Part shown: piece by piece, positions 30,413-41,405 of the stretch | Position numbering within the stretch: the stretch's first letter is position 1 | Layout: every line of letters begins with the position of its first letter | NCBI GenBank assembly: GCA_032716605.1 | Contig: CM064502.1 | Span: forward strand, 55,052,368-55,116,367 | Reading direction: 5' to 3' | DNA: 64,000 bases | Source: Paralithodes platypus | Taxonomy: Eukaryota; Arthropoda; Malacostraca; Decapoda; Lithodidae | Made by a program: the position numbers and the translations under genes | The notes under the pieces: generated by a model | The model's database searches: none | Told to the model about the DNA's origin: nothing | What the model saw: only the letters and a program-made list of their open reading frames with translations

Positions 30413-30795
30413 TTAAGGGGAGAATTCCACTTGAGGATTTTTTTTCTGGACCCCTTTCTCCCTCATGTTTAGCCCCGTTGCTTTTGAGATTTTAAGACCT
30501 TCGCCCTAGTAGTTTGGATATTTTAAGACATTTTGCCCCATTTCTGTCAATTTTAAGACCTTTCGTGCCGTTAAGGTGTCGATTTTTTCCTGGCGAGCGA
30601 TAGCAAGCCTGTAATTTAAGAGCAACCGGCCTCCGGCCGGGATTTTTTTCTACCGAAAAATGTACAAATTTATCTTGAAAGGGGAGGGGGTCTAGGGGGT
30701 GTAATTTTAAGCTTGATGAAAAAGTAGGGGGGTCTAGGGGGTGTAATTTTAAGCTTGATGAAAAAGTAGGGAACAAACTAAATACCTCCCCTGAA
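30413..30795 (+). mobile_element. family A element with a right-end duplication
   Basis: TTAAGGGGAGAATTCCACTT on the left; on the right CCTCCCCTGAA, where TTAA has decayed to TGAA. The 40-bp block GGGGGGTCTAGGGGGTGTAA through GATGAAAAAGTAGG is present twice. Confidence 0.85.
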
Positions 30796-30867
30796 GAACT
30801 GTAGCAGCCTATACACTAAGTTCACTTAATACTTAGTATTTGTTTATATTATATAATGGCAAAACTC

Positions 30868-31468
30868 GGTGACTGGACGACTCGGCCCATGGGACAACTC
30901 GGCCCACTTTTGGACAACTCGGCCCATTATTTGAGACAGCTCGGCCCCATGTTTTGCTATGGGTCAATTGACGAGACCAGTCAGGATTAGGATGGGGAGA
31001 GCTAAGTGGAGGGTTTATGGGTGAGGCCATGTATGCAGCACCAAATCCTGTCCTCTGCGTATGCGCGGCCTTTTCCCTAATAGTTTTATTATGTTATTTA
31101 GGCTCAACTGTTAGGTTAATTTAAGTTAGGTTAGGTTAGGTTAGGTTAAGATAATATAATATATAAAGGAAAACAAAATCGTGCCAAGGGGCCTAAGATT
31201 CTCACGCATGCACAGAGGACAGGATTTGCAGGATTTGGTGCTGCATACATGGCCTCCCGTTTATGGCGTGTGTGTAATGTGGGCGAAATGTTCGTTTATT
31301 GTATAATTATGTCATAGGCTAGTTCTCTCGATTCATAATGTGTAGGTTAGGTTAGGTTAATTAAGAGTTGTCTCGTAATTAACACGGGGCCGAGCTGTCT
31401 CGTTTTTATTGGGCCGAGCTGTCTCGCCGTGGGCCGAGCTGTCCCGTGGGCCGAGTAGTCTAGCATTC
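30868..31468. mobile_element. element T, intact copy with 8-bp duplication
   Basis: CAAAACTC flanks both sides (30860-30867 and 31469-31476). The element is 601 bases with imperfect inverted ends. The left part carries GACAACTCGGCCC-type iterations and the right part the same in reverse (GCCGAGCTGTCTCG). A second inverted pair (CAGCACCAAATCCTGTCC and its mirror) makes it a near-complete foldback with its apex near 31185. No ORF. An 8-bp duplication suggests hAT-like or related transposition. Confidence 0.85.
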
Positions 31469-31476
31469 CAAAACTC

Positions 31477-31689
31477 AATTTTTTCGATAGCAATGTAGGC
31501 CTATCTAGAAAACGAGGCAATGATTTATCACTTGAGTTGCCGGATACTTCTATTGCCTTCATTTATATATAAAACTATCCAAGCATCTTTTTCAGGTTAT
31601 ATTTCATAAACCTTCTTCTTTATAAATCATTGGAATTAATTTTGACAAAATAAAGGTGTTGTTGTATCAGTAAACTATATGTGTGGCGA
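31477..31689. other. unassigned
   Basis: Mixed AT-rich sequence with one TAGGCCTA (31496). Confidence 0.3.
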
Positions 31690-31958
31690 TATAATATACG
31701 AACTGGGAGTCACATGAGTTTTGGCGGGAAAGCGGTCTGCTCACGTAGGCCTTGCTTCTGGGAGAGCAGGCAGGCAGTATTTTCGTGCGCTAGTTTTGCT
31801 TATTTCCAGCTCTCCACATATTAGTTCTTACCTCAATTATTACCACAACCTTATAACCGTGATGGGCTGTAGAAATGCTCAGTATTATCGCCAGGAAATG
31901 TGTAACATGGACAAAAGTAGTGTGATGTGTATCTCTTGCTGTGGAATGTCGTAACTGG
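31690..31958 (+). other. possible promoter and untranslated first exon
   Basis: An E2F-like TTTTGGCGGGAAA at about 31717-31731 lies upstream of a short frame beginning at ATG 31861 (MGCRNAQYYRQEMCNM) that stops at TAA 31951. It is followed directly by CTG-GTAAGA, a splice donor. A coding first exon should not stop there, so a noncoding first exon is the more likely reading if it is real. Confidence 0.2.
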
Positions 31959-33484
31959 TAAGAAACTTTAGTTGTTGAGCCCTTGTTGCCAATATTTTAT
32001 GCACATTTACATTTGTAATAAGATATAGGCTAATACCGGGAATACGAGAGCTCTTTCTTAAACTGAGTAAACACGTCTAGCTTTAACAAAAGTAGCCTAG
32101 GCCTAGTACAAACAATACCTACCGTATGTGTGTTTCTCGAAAAACTTTGCTTAGCCTATTAATATACCCTTTGTCCAGAGTTTCATTTCAGAATCAGCTA
32201 AATACAATTGCTTAACGTTTGGTAGAAAACTAAAAGATCTACCCTACCATATTATGATTAAATATCTATCTATCTATCTAATTACCAGATGTAATCCCTG
32301 CGAGGGGGGTGGCCGTGAATGAATCGCCTTCATATGCTTCCATATACCGAGGCAACTCACTCGATTGTCTAGTTTGTATGTAGGCCTATATATATTTTGT
32401 TTTGTTTTAATCCTAGGCTAAAACAGTAGTAGTAATGTACTGTACAGTACCTTGTGTTTATTTTCCAACAGGTACCAGTATAGCCGAAGTAAGCAACCCT
32501 ATTATATAGGCCTAGATATTTAATTGAATATTGAATGTATGACAGTCCAAGTTAGTTTCTGACAATGTATGAAATTGCACATGTCTATAGGCCTAATGTG
32601 TAACCAAATACTTTCACGGTTGCTGCCTAGCTGGGTTTTAGGCAATGTTTACGTTACGTAACAGGCTACCATAATAATTTTGTTCTGCTATATTTGTAGC
32701 CTACAATCTTTTAGTGACAGAAGGTAACTAAGGTTGCGTTATATATTAAATAATACAACTCGTGGTGTTTACCATAGCCTAACCTAACTGAGGGTGGGGT
32801 GGGATTGTTATGGGTAACGGTTCATATGCAGTAGCCTATAACCTCGCCAAGGCTAGGTTATAATGTACAATGTTGTTCAATTATAAATACCAATTATGAT
32901 TATATGACGTTATTATTTGTGTGTTGCAGATGTATTGTATTTATGTAAGAAATATTACAAAGGTTCCGGTAATGCATATTGTACGCTAATTCGGTTTTGC
33001 ACCATATTTATTTTTTATTAATTTCACCACACCACCAAACACCGCCAATGAAATTAATGAAAACATATATTTGATCGGAGGATCCACCGGGATTCGAACC
33101 TAGGTTATCACGTTTCACATGTCCAACTTTATTAACTAATTTTCGGCCACAACCAGAGGCCATCTTCAGGTGTACATTATGATCCTAGACAATGAACAAA
33201 TGCGTTATTTAAAATTAAAGTGGATCTAAAAACTAAGTATAATACAAAATGAATTGACACCAAAACCAATATAAAATACATGAGAACTACCTTCACCTCA
33301 GTAAACAGCAACCACAGTAAGACTAAACAGTAAAATCCCGCAACCATAGAAATACCCGAGTTGACAAAATATAACCGATCGAGTTTGGATTTTAATCAAC
33401 ATTTGATGTCAAACAAGTTCAAAAGTTAAACCCTACACCAAATATCACCTTATATATGGGCTAGACTTAAAAATACTAACTGTA
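31959..33484. other. low-repeat stretch with several TAGGCCTA palindromes
   Basis: No open frame with a motif. TAGGCCTA occurs at 32098, 32381, 32507 and 32588. A CTAT run lies at about 32266-32280, and a box B-like sequence in reverse (GGGATTCGAACCTAGG, about 33089) suggests the remains of a SINE on the minus strand, related to 52338-52349. Confidence 0.4.
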
Positions 33485-33489
33485 AATTT

Positions 33490-35170
33490 ATGAATTTTAC
33501 ACAAGGTAGTGTTTGTGTGGGTGGATGAGTTTAAATAAAGGAAATTGTTCCTGTGTTTTCGACCATTCCATCCTTACAAAGCTGTTTATATCCATCCTTT
33601 GCACAATCCATTTATCCATTTACCTTCCACTGTTAGATAACATATGATTCATCACGAAGTGTAGCCTACCTGCGGAGATGAAACGCACTTATATATCATA
33701 AACTATATGAGAAGAATTTTAGACCAATCCACGTGGATCATAATGTAGGTAAGGTATGTCCATAAACGGTACCGGTACCAGGTATATAGTTTTGCTTCAA
33801 CCGACAAACTTCATGATAAATCGTATATTCTCCTATTATGGAAGGTAACATATATTTATACAACGGACTTTGCTTAAACCTCTTCAAATAAACCGTTAGT
33901 TAAGTTAATTCTTAGGTAGGTTTGGTGGGTTTGATATTGTTGCACGCCAATGGTTGGTAAAAGAGCCAAGTTCAGATTTATATAATTTTGCTGCATTAAA
34001 ATGGTAAAACTATGACGGATTTTGCTTATATTGCCAACGAGACTACTTGGGCGGGTGCCCAACCCCGAAAAGGGTTGAAATAGGGGAGCTATCCCCCCGC
34101 CAAAGGCGGCTTTCTAGGGCCTTTCCTAGCTGATGCTGAGAGGATTGGGTTCTAGTCATGTGGTGACGGGCTGGTCTATCAGAGTGAGAACTGAGCTATC
34201 TCTGCCATACCCATAGCTTACTCTGACTGTTCCTTTTACTTATATATTTTCTAGATCTCAAGTGACGGCGTCTCTTGCGTGGATTGACCTAATCTACCAA
34301 GATTGGAAGCCAAAGCGTCACATCTTTCCTTTGCCCCTCAACTTTCTCTTCATAATTGCTGAGGGGCACAGGGCCCTGGGTGGGGCTTTGGTTTCCCGGG
34401 CGTTTCCGCACCCTCCTCAGCTCCCCGCCATGGAGTGGCTTCGGTCACCCAGGCTTTATTGTGGTCGGCAGGGAGGGTTCTGTGGGGGCGCTCGGTTATG
34501 GCCTTGGCCTTGCTCGGGGCCTTGGGGCTGTTCGGCCAGGCAGCTTAGGGAAAAACAACAACAACAACGAGACTACTTAATTTAGTCTAAATTTCCCTGC
34601 ATATATAGACGCAATTTATCCGACACGTAAGCATATTATATAAATGATCTATTCACAAAATTGGCATATGCTGGGGTGAAATTAATAAAATATAGATTAT
34701 AAAATATGTATATTTTCAGTTGATAGATACCGGTAATGTTGGGCATAGCCTAATCAACTCTATTCATATGTTCGTTTTATTACCGGTACTTACTTTACAT
34801 CTAGCAGCTTTGCCATTGTACCAAGATCAATGCCTTACATTGTGCTTTGTTCCTTATGCTATTTATCATGGAATTTGTCTGTTGAAGCAAACGATATACT
34901 TGTACCGTATATGTATACATTTTAATCTATATGAAGAGGTCTAAAGACACACGATTATTCCTTGTCTCTTCATTTAGTATATAATATATACGTTTGTTAT
35001 ATATCAGCTGGTAGGCTACACTTCGTGATGAATCGTATTGTCTCTCATTATGGAAGGTACAATAGATTGATATAAACATATCTTGTGTAAGAATGGAATG
35101 GTCGAAAACACATGAAAAATCTCCCCTACCCTCACCCATCCACCATAACAGACATTTCATATACATCATT
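33490..35170. mobile_element. inverted repeat pair, possible foldback element
   Basis: About 33490-33670 (GTTTTCGACCATTCCATCC, TTCATCACGAAGTGTAGCC) is matched in reverse complement by about 34990-35165. A third, partial copy lies at 33780-33870. The space between holds a younger retroposon at 34049-34565. No transposase seen. Confidence 0.5.
34049..34565 (+). mobile_element. retroposon with 13-bp target duplication and AAC tail
   Basis: AACGAGACTACTT is repeated exactly at 34036-34048 and 34566-34578. The insert begins GGGCGGGTGCCCAACC and ends AAAAACAACAACAAC. The frame at 34262-34585 contains no recognised domain. A perfect long duplication and a simple-repeat 3' tail mean reverse transcription by a LINE enzyme that does not need poly(A). 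It could be a SINE, a LINE fragment or a processed transcript of an unknown gene. Confidence 0.75.
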
Positions 35171-35777
35171 AATGTGGTTAATAGATTGTTGGTGTCCTAT
35201 TAATCTTTTGTTTTCAGTTGGCTTTGCATAGGATACGGTAATCTAGTGTAGGCTAATGGTATACGCTTTGCCGTGAATTTCGGTTACCTCCCTAATATAT
35301 CGATAAACATAAATGTGTATACAAATATATTGTGTAAAATGAGACAATAAATATCAGTACAGATAATTGTTAAGCCTAGTCCGTATACAAGAAGATATTA
35401 GACAGTTTCCAGACGGCGATGGATGATAAAGAGCTTTGCGCTTTATATACAAAATAATAACAACACTTTACTCTTATTGACCGTTGCCGTCTGATAAGTA
35501 CTGTATACATCTAGTTTTATGAATGAACTAGGCCTATATATTTTACTTAAGATATGTTCATAATAATCCAAACATCCACACATATTAAAGGAGAGAGCTC
35601 AATATTCAGTCTTATCATCTATTCATCATATTGTTTTATGTTACTGCTTTGAAGCCTGTTATTGTTTCCTTAATATATTTTCCTTACATCTTTGATTGTT
35701 TGAAATCAATACAAAAACACAGAGCACATGAGATCCGGAATCTAATCTTTTACGTTAAAAAGTTACCAATTCTGAAG
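35171..35777. other. unassigned
   Basis: AT-rich with one TAGGCCTA (35529); no coding motif seen. Confidence 0.3.

Positions 35778-35821
<44 letters not shown>
35778..35821. repeat. TA microsatellite
   Basis: Uninterrupted TA run. Confidence 0.95.
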
Positions 35822-35894
35822 TGTGTGTGTGTTTATTCTTACATATCTTGCTTTTGTAGAACTGGGTTACCAAGAATGACAAAATATACAGTAA

Positions 35895-36560
35895 GTAACA
35901 ATACAAGATTCTGTAAAATTTACGGAACAATTTCTGGCAATTAGGCTGCCAAACATTATCTGTATAATTTACATGATTCTGTAAAAACTTTGACAGAAAG
36001 ACTGTTGAATATACAATTGAAATTGAAATTGAGGCCCCGGCAGGAGTGGTGTATCCGTAGTCTTTCCACAGTAGGGTAAAACAAAACATGAACTTTATTT
36101 GTATGTAACATGTGTGATGCACATTAATAAAAGGGGATGTGTCGGATGGTTGAAAGCCACAGTTGCTCGCGCGTTTGGGGCTAGCAACACGTATTATGAA
36201 AAACATGCATCCTCCTTCATTCACTGTCCCCCCCTTCACTCACTCAACCCCACAATTTGCCGGAGGATAACAGGTTTTTCACAATACGTAGACGGAGGTC
36301 TTTTAAAAAAAAAAAAAAAAATTGAAATGTAAATTTAGCAGATATATAGGCCTATCTACTGTTATTTTTTTTACAGAAAATGTAATTTTTACAAGATTTT
36401 CTGTAAAAATTTACAGATTATATCTGTAAAAAAATACAAGTCAGTTTGTAAATTCCAGTTATTTTTGTAAATGATTACACAGAATGCTGTAAATTTTACA
36501 GAGAATGTTTGGCAGCCTAATTGCCAGAAATTCTCTAAATTTTACAGATTTTTTTTAGTG
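35895..36560. mobile_element. MITE with TCTGTAAAATTTACAG-type inverted ends
   Basis: Left AATTTCTGGCAATTAGGCTG at about 35930 is matched by its reverse complement at about 36510-36530. Repeated CTGTAAATTTTACAG motifs lie on both sides. The middle holds unrelated sequence (about 36000-36330) including an A-run. No transposase. Confidence 0.65.
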
Positions 36561-36568
36561 TGTAGACT

Positions 36569-36651
36569 TCTTTCCTAGGCTCAATAAAATCGTCAAATAG
36601 TTGCCAGAATATAATGAAAAAGACGTCGCTGGTACTTAATTAACGGGTTAA
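36569..36651 (+). mobile_element. family C right half
   Basis: TTTCCTAGGCTCAATAAAAT, AATCGTC and AAAAAGACGTCGCTGGTAC run to GGGTTAA. Confidence 0.5.
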
Positions 36652-36806
36652 AGACAAGATTGATACAGATTTTGATAACATGCTACATGCGTCTGGTTCG
36701 ACCCCATGTGTAATTATATGGGTTACCGAAAGCATATAAGTTGGGAGTTCCTCTTAGACCGCTTTGGCTCCCAATCTCTAGGTTGGCAGTAAGGAGGTCA
36801 ATCCAC

Positions 36807-37177
36807 TTAAGGGGGGTGACCTGTTTTTGTTCTGTCCTTTTCTATCTTTCTCTGGCTTGTATCCATTTGGCCCCATTCAGCCTACTGTTTTAAGACGTTT
36901 ATCCCCATCCAGGTGTCAATTTTTTACTGGTGAGCGGTAGCGAGCCAGCATACTTTTTATTTTTGTTTTACAGCAGGCTAAATTTGTACATTTTTCGATA
37001 GAAAAATGTCTCCGGCGAAGCCGGATTTCTTCATATAATGCTGGCTCGCTATTGCTCGCCAGGAAGAAATCGACACCTAGATGGGGATAAACGTCTTAAA
37101 ATAGTTGGCTGAATGGGGCCAAATGGATACAAGCCAGAGAAAGATAGAAAAGGTCAAAAGCAGGTCACCCCCCTTAA
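36807..37177. mobile_element. family B TTAA element (reference copy)
   Basis: TTAAGGGGGGTGACCTG and CAGGTCACCCCCCTTAA are perfect inverted ends of at least 17 bases including the TTAA. The arms run on through GGCTTGTATCCATTTGGCC, TTTTAAGACGTTTATCCCCA and GAGCGGTAGCGAGCCAGC to a centre with TTTTTCGATAGAAAAA and CCGGCGAAGCCGG. The whole 371 bases can fold into one hairpin. Confidence 0.9.
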
Positions 37178-37232
37178 GGGATACATATGGAACTACTATA
37201 TCCCTGCATCATATTAAGATCAAGTTTATATA

Positions 37233-37568
37233 TTAAGGGGAGGTTTTTAGTTTGGTCCCTAGATATCCTTCAAGCTTAACATTACACCCCCTTGAGCCCC
37301 TTTCAAGATAAATTTGTACATTTTTCGATAGAAAAATGTCCCGGCTGAAAGCCAGTGCCTCTTAAATTACAGGCTCGCTATCGCTCGCCAGGATAAAATC
37401 GACACCTAAATGGCACGAAGGGTCTTAAAATTGACAGAAATGGATTGAAAGTTCTTAAAATCGTCAAAATAATGGGGCGAACATCTTAACATTAGAAAAA
37501 CAATGGGGCTAAACATGAGGGAGAAAGGAGTCAAGAAAAAAATCCCTCAAGTGGATATCTCCCCTTAA
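37233..37568 (-). mobile_element. family A TTAA element
   Basis: Exact TTAA on both sides; the GTTTTTAGTTTGG end comes first. It shares with the copy at 63239 the wording CTAGATATCCTTCAAGC and a degraded CCGGCTGAAAGCC stem, so the two are a subfamily. Confidence 0.9.
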
Positions 37569-37683
37569 GCGCCATATTTCGCTACAGAATCTTCAAAATA
37601 GCTGAAACATCTTTATGGGAACTTTGAATTTACAGTCAGTTGAAAAGAAACTGACTATAAATATTATCTCATTGCAGTTGTAA

Positions 37684-38288
37684 TTGACCACTTGCGAGTT
37701 TCACGCTATAAGTAAGTTGGAGCCGTGAACATCTATATTAAACAGAAATACAATAATAATGTAGGTTTTTTGATGGATAAAAAGTATGTTGAATTGGGTT
37801 TTTTGATGGATAAAAAGTATGTTGAATTGGGTTTTTTGATGGATAAAAAGTATGTTGAATTGGGTTTTGATGGATAAAAAGTATGTTGAATTGTGTTTTT
37901 GATGGATAAAAAGTATGTTGAATTGTGTTTTTGATGGATAAAAAGTATGTTGAATTGTGTTTTTGATGGATAAAAAGTATGTTGAATTGGGTTTTTTGAT
38001 GGATAAAAAGTATGTTGAATTGGGTTTTGATGGATAAAAAGTATGTTGAATTGGGTTTTGATGGATAAAAAGTATGTTGAATTGGGTTTTGATGGATAAA
38101 AAGTATGTTGAATTGGGTTTTGATGGATAAAAAGTATGTTGAATTGGGTTTTGATGGATAAAAAGTATGTTGAATTGGGTTTTATGTAGTTGGGAATTTA
38201 CTACGACCGTATTTTAGTTGGTAATTCTTCTAAATATCGATGTCTACAGCTCCAACTTCCTTATAGCCTGAAACTCGCAAGTGGTCAA
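37684..38288. mobile_element. family D MITE with internal minisatellite
   Basis: Inverted ends TTGACCACTTGCGAGTTTCA and their mirror extend about 55 bases (GGAAGTTGGAGC, ACATC-ATATT). The interior is replaced by thirteen copies of a roughly 30-base unit, GATGGATAAAAAGTATGTTG plus AATTGGGTTTT (about 37768-38182). A short copy without the minisatellite is at 39386-39614. Confidence 0.85.
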
Positions 38289-38388
38289 TTGAGAAGTTAT
38301 ATTTTAGGTATTGATCTGTAGCGCGGACACTGGCATCACCCGCCTAGTCACAGCCACTCCCACTCTTCCATGATGATAAGATTCAGTA

Positions 38389-38713
38389 TTAAGGGGAGAT
38401 CTCCACTTGAGGGATTTTTTCTTGACCCCTTTCTCCCTCATGTTTAGCCCCATTGCTTTTGATATTATAAAACGTTTGCCCCATTAGTTTAGCGATTTTA
38501 AGAACTTTCACCCCATATTAAGACCTTTCGTGCAATTCAGGTGTCGATTTTATCCTGGCGAGCGATAGCGAGCCTGTAATTTAAGAGGAACCGGCCTTCG
38601 GCCAGGACATTTTTCTACCGAAAAATGTACAAATTTATCTTGAAAGGGACTCAAGGGGGTGTAATTTTAAGCTTGATGGAGGTCTAGGGAACAAACTAAA
38701 TACCTCCCCTTAA
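38389..38713 (+). mobile_element. family A TTAA element (reference copy)
   Basis: TTAAGGGGAGATCTCCACTT on the left, CCTCCCCTTAA on the right. Successive blocks are TGTTTAGCCCCATTGC, a set of about 30-base TTTTAAGA-TTCGCCCCATT iterations, GTGTCGATTTTATCCTGG, GCGAGCGATAGCGAGCC, ACCGGCCTTCGG and ACATTTTTCTACCGAAAAAT. Confidence 0.9.
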
Positions 38714-38974
38714 AACATATTCGGAAGTATTTAGTTCACACGTCTGCTAGTGACACGACGTTGACACCTCACGTCAATTTCAACTTACCCTGATTAATGT
38801 TAGATACAAAATACGTGAGCCCTTCCGTTACGATTACGGCTTTTATGATCATATTGGTGACCATTGGGCGATTTGGCTCAATTTAGGAAGCACACACTCG
38901 TAAGTTTTATTCTGAGGTGAACTATTGACCATTAGCATGCAGTAAGGAAGACAAAATGGGAGAATAGGAACGTA

Positions 38975-39309
38975 TTAAGGGGAGGTTTTTAGTTTGTTTC
39001 CTACTCCTCCAGCTATCTTAAAATATCACCCCCTTGACCCCCTTTCAAGATAAATTTGTACATTTTTCGGTAGAAAAATGTCCCGGCCGAAGGTCGGTTA
39101 CTCTTAAATTACAGGCTCGCTATCGCTCGCCAGGATAAAATCGACACCTAAATGGCACGAAAGGTCTTAAAATTGACAGAATGGGGCGAACATTCTTAAA
39201 ATCGCCAAACTAATGGGGCAAACGTCTTAAAATCTCAAAAGCAATGGGGCTAGACATGAGGGAGAAAGGGGTCAAGAAAAAAGTCCCTCAAGTGGAAATC
39301 TCCCCTTAA
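38975..39309 (-). mobile_element. family A TTAA element
   Basis: TTAA exact on both sides, GTTTTTAGTTTG end first. The wording is close to the copy at 55217-55551 (GGGGCGAACATTC and GGGGCTAGACATGAG variants). Confidence 0.9.
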
Positions 39310-39385
39310 CTATCACCTATTATAGGGGTTACGAGTATTATATTACCGTATTACACGTATTAATGACATACAAAATCACTCCCAA

Positions 39386-39614
39386 TTGACCACTTGCGAG
39401 TTTCAGGCTATAAGGAAGTTGGAGCTGTAGACATCGATATTTTACAGAATTACGAGTTGATTTACAGTGGTACCGGTAGTGCACATGTAAATTCAATGAA
39501 CCAAATTCAATATAGTTTTTATCCATTACACTCTAGCATTATCATTGTATTTTTGATAAGTTTCGATGTTTACGGCTCCAACTTCCTTATAGCCTAAAAC
39601 TCGCAAGTGGTCAA
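39386..39614. mobile_element. family D MITE, short copy
   Basis: The same 55-base inverted ends as at 37684, with an unrelated short interior containing ACTCTAGCATTATCATTG. Confidence 0.85.
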
Positions 39615-39797
39615 ATAATTAAGAGAATATAAAAGAACAAGGGTTCGAGATCGTTGCGCTTCGTTACAGTCTTGCCGTTTCAAAAATATGGTCAAAAGTG
39701 CTGGACAATCAAATTAACTCCCAAGTTTCCACCAGAGATTCTTATACTTACCAGGAGATGGGAAAATCCTATCTAACTAATGTACTAGTTCGGCTTT

Positions 39798-39897
39798 AAC
39801 ATATATAGGCTTTATCATATATAGGCTTTAACATATATAGGCTTTAACATATATATAGGCTTTAACATATATAGGCTTTAACATATATAGGCTTTCC
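39798..39897. repeat. 17-bp minisatellite
   Basis: About six units of AACATATATAGGCTTT with small length changes. Confidence 0.85.
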
Positions 39898-39917
39898 TGG
39901 TAAAATTTAAAACTGTA

Positions 39918-40242
39918 TTAAGGGGAGGTCTCCACTTGAGGGATTTTTTTCTTGACCCCATTCTCCCTCATGTTTAGCCCCAATGTTTTTAAGATTTGGA
40001 GATAAGTTGGGCAATCTTAAGAACTTTCGCCCAATTTCTGTAAATTTTAAGACCGTTTGTACAATTTAGGTGTCTATTTTTTCCTGGCGAGAGATAGCGA
40101 GCCTGTAATTTAAGAGGAACCGGCCTTCGGCCGAGACATTTTTCTACCGAAAAATGTACAAATTTATCTTGAAAGGGGGTCTAGGGGGTGTAGTTTTTAG
40201 CTTGATAGAGGTCTAGGGAACAACCTAAAAACCTCCCCTTAA
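39918..40242 (+). mobile_element. family A TTAA element
   Basis: TTAA on both sides. The iterated region is shortened (AAGATTTGGAGATAAGTTGG) and the stem reads CGGCCTTCGGCCG. Confidence 0.9.
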
Positions 40243-40403
40243 TAAATACTAGACGACAATTGTATACATAACCCTTCCTTCTACTATAACCTTCATATTA
40301 ATGACTTTGCAATAGACAGTCAAGTATTTCAATGACACTCGATTGTCCTCGTCTGCAAAGGACCGAGAATGCAAGTTTGTATTACGTGTACCAGGAGTCA
40401 ATA

Positions 40404-40617
40404 AAGCCGGTATCACAGGAGAGCATTTATGGTCAACATTCGATGATAAAAACATTTCTGGCAACATTTCGAGAATATTTAGTTCTGGTATCGGAAACTA
40501 AACTGATGGTAGATGAATTTAGGTGACCAACATATTCTAAATGTTGATCTCATAAGCTGCCAGACCAGTGTTGAGCATAAATGTTGAATGAAAAAGCGCT
40601 CGTGTGATACCGGCTTA
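40404..40617. mobile_element. family G MITE
   Basis: AAGCCGGTATCACA at the left and TGTGATACCGGCTT at the right form inverted ends. The second copy at 48599-48812 shares ACTGGTATCGGAAACTA-type and GCTGCCAGACCA-type internal sequence. Confidence 0.7.
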
Positions 40618-40983
40618 AGTGGTGGAACCAGATTCTTTACATTAAATGCCCTAGAGCTTGTCCTAAAGCCTACTAGACGCTAACGCCATCTGTTGTTGCT
40701 ATCCGTCAGACTTATGACAAAAAGTGGTGGGGTCCCAATTACTCAATCACGACTATTTTTGGCGCCTTCCGAGGGTTACTTGTGAGCCAGCGGTCATCAC
40801 GAAGGTTATAACAATTATGGATACCACTCAGCCCTACTACCTGCCCAGTGAACCCGAGTGAAATGTTACCTCTAGTTTGGTGGCAAGTGTTTATGTGTAT
40901 TTTTGCAGTGTTAGTGATTAGCTGTTAGTATTTGATTTATCTATTTTAGTTTGTCATTAATTCTAGCAAGCTTTGGGAAGAAA
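40618..40983 (+). promoter_or_regulatory. low-repeat region upstream of a possible first exon
   Basis: No repeat copies found. It contains GCGCCTTCC and GGCGCC-type sequence near 40760 and no TATA box close to the ATG. Assigned only because of the exon candidate that follows. Confidence 0.2.
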
Positions 40984-41037
40984 ATGGCAGGTATGGAGAT
41001 TCATTCTTTTACCGAACTTCGCTCTCTCTTTCTTGAG
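40984..41037 (+). CDS. possible first coding exon (donor GTAAAG)
   Basis: ATG in very good context (GAAAATGGC) starts MAGMEIHSFTELRSLFLE, and GAG is followed directly by GTAAAG, a plausible donor in phase 0. If not spliced, the frame runs on through KEEASQCDRLDQTQ to a stop near 41122. The family is unknown and no second exon was found. Chance occurrence cannot be excluded. Confidence 0.25.
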
Positions 41038-41204
41038 GTAAAGGAAGAAGCGAGTCAATGTGATCGTTTGGACCAAACTCAATTTCATCATTATTTTTGT
41101 GTTGGTGTGTTTTTTCTTTGATATACAGTGGTGTTTTATAGTGAAAACCATGGGAAATTTGTGTATACCTACTATACAACGATTCTATGACATGGCCCCC
41201 ACTA

Positions 41205-41405
41205 GTGCCATGGGATACACTGGTGACCGGTCAACTCAACCAGTAAACCATTTCAACCAATAGCTCTCAACCAGTACCAAATCAACCAAATACGGTTAGG
41301 TTAGTACTATATTTTGGCACTGGTTTGGTTGGTCTGGCTTAATTTGGCACTGTTTGAGATCTACTGGTTGAAATGGTCTACTGGTTGAGATGACATGGAA
41401 CCGGG
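41205..41405. repeat. imperfect palindrome of TCAACCAGT motifs
   Basis: Left arm CTCAACCAGTAAACCATTTC and right arm GAAATGGTCTACTGGTTGAG, with further ACCAGT/ACTGGT motifs between. Confidence 0.7.
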
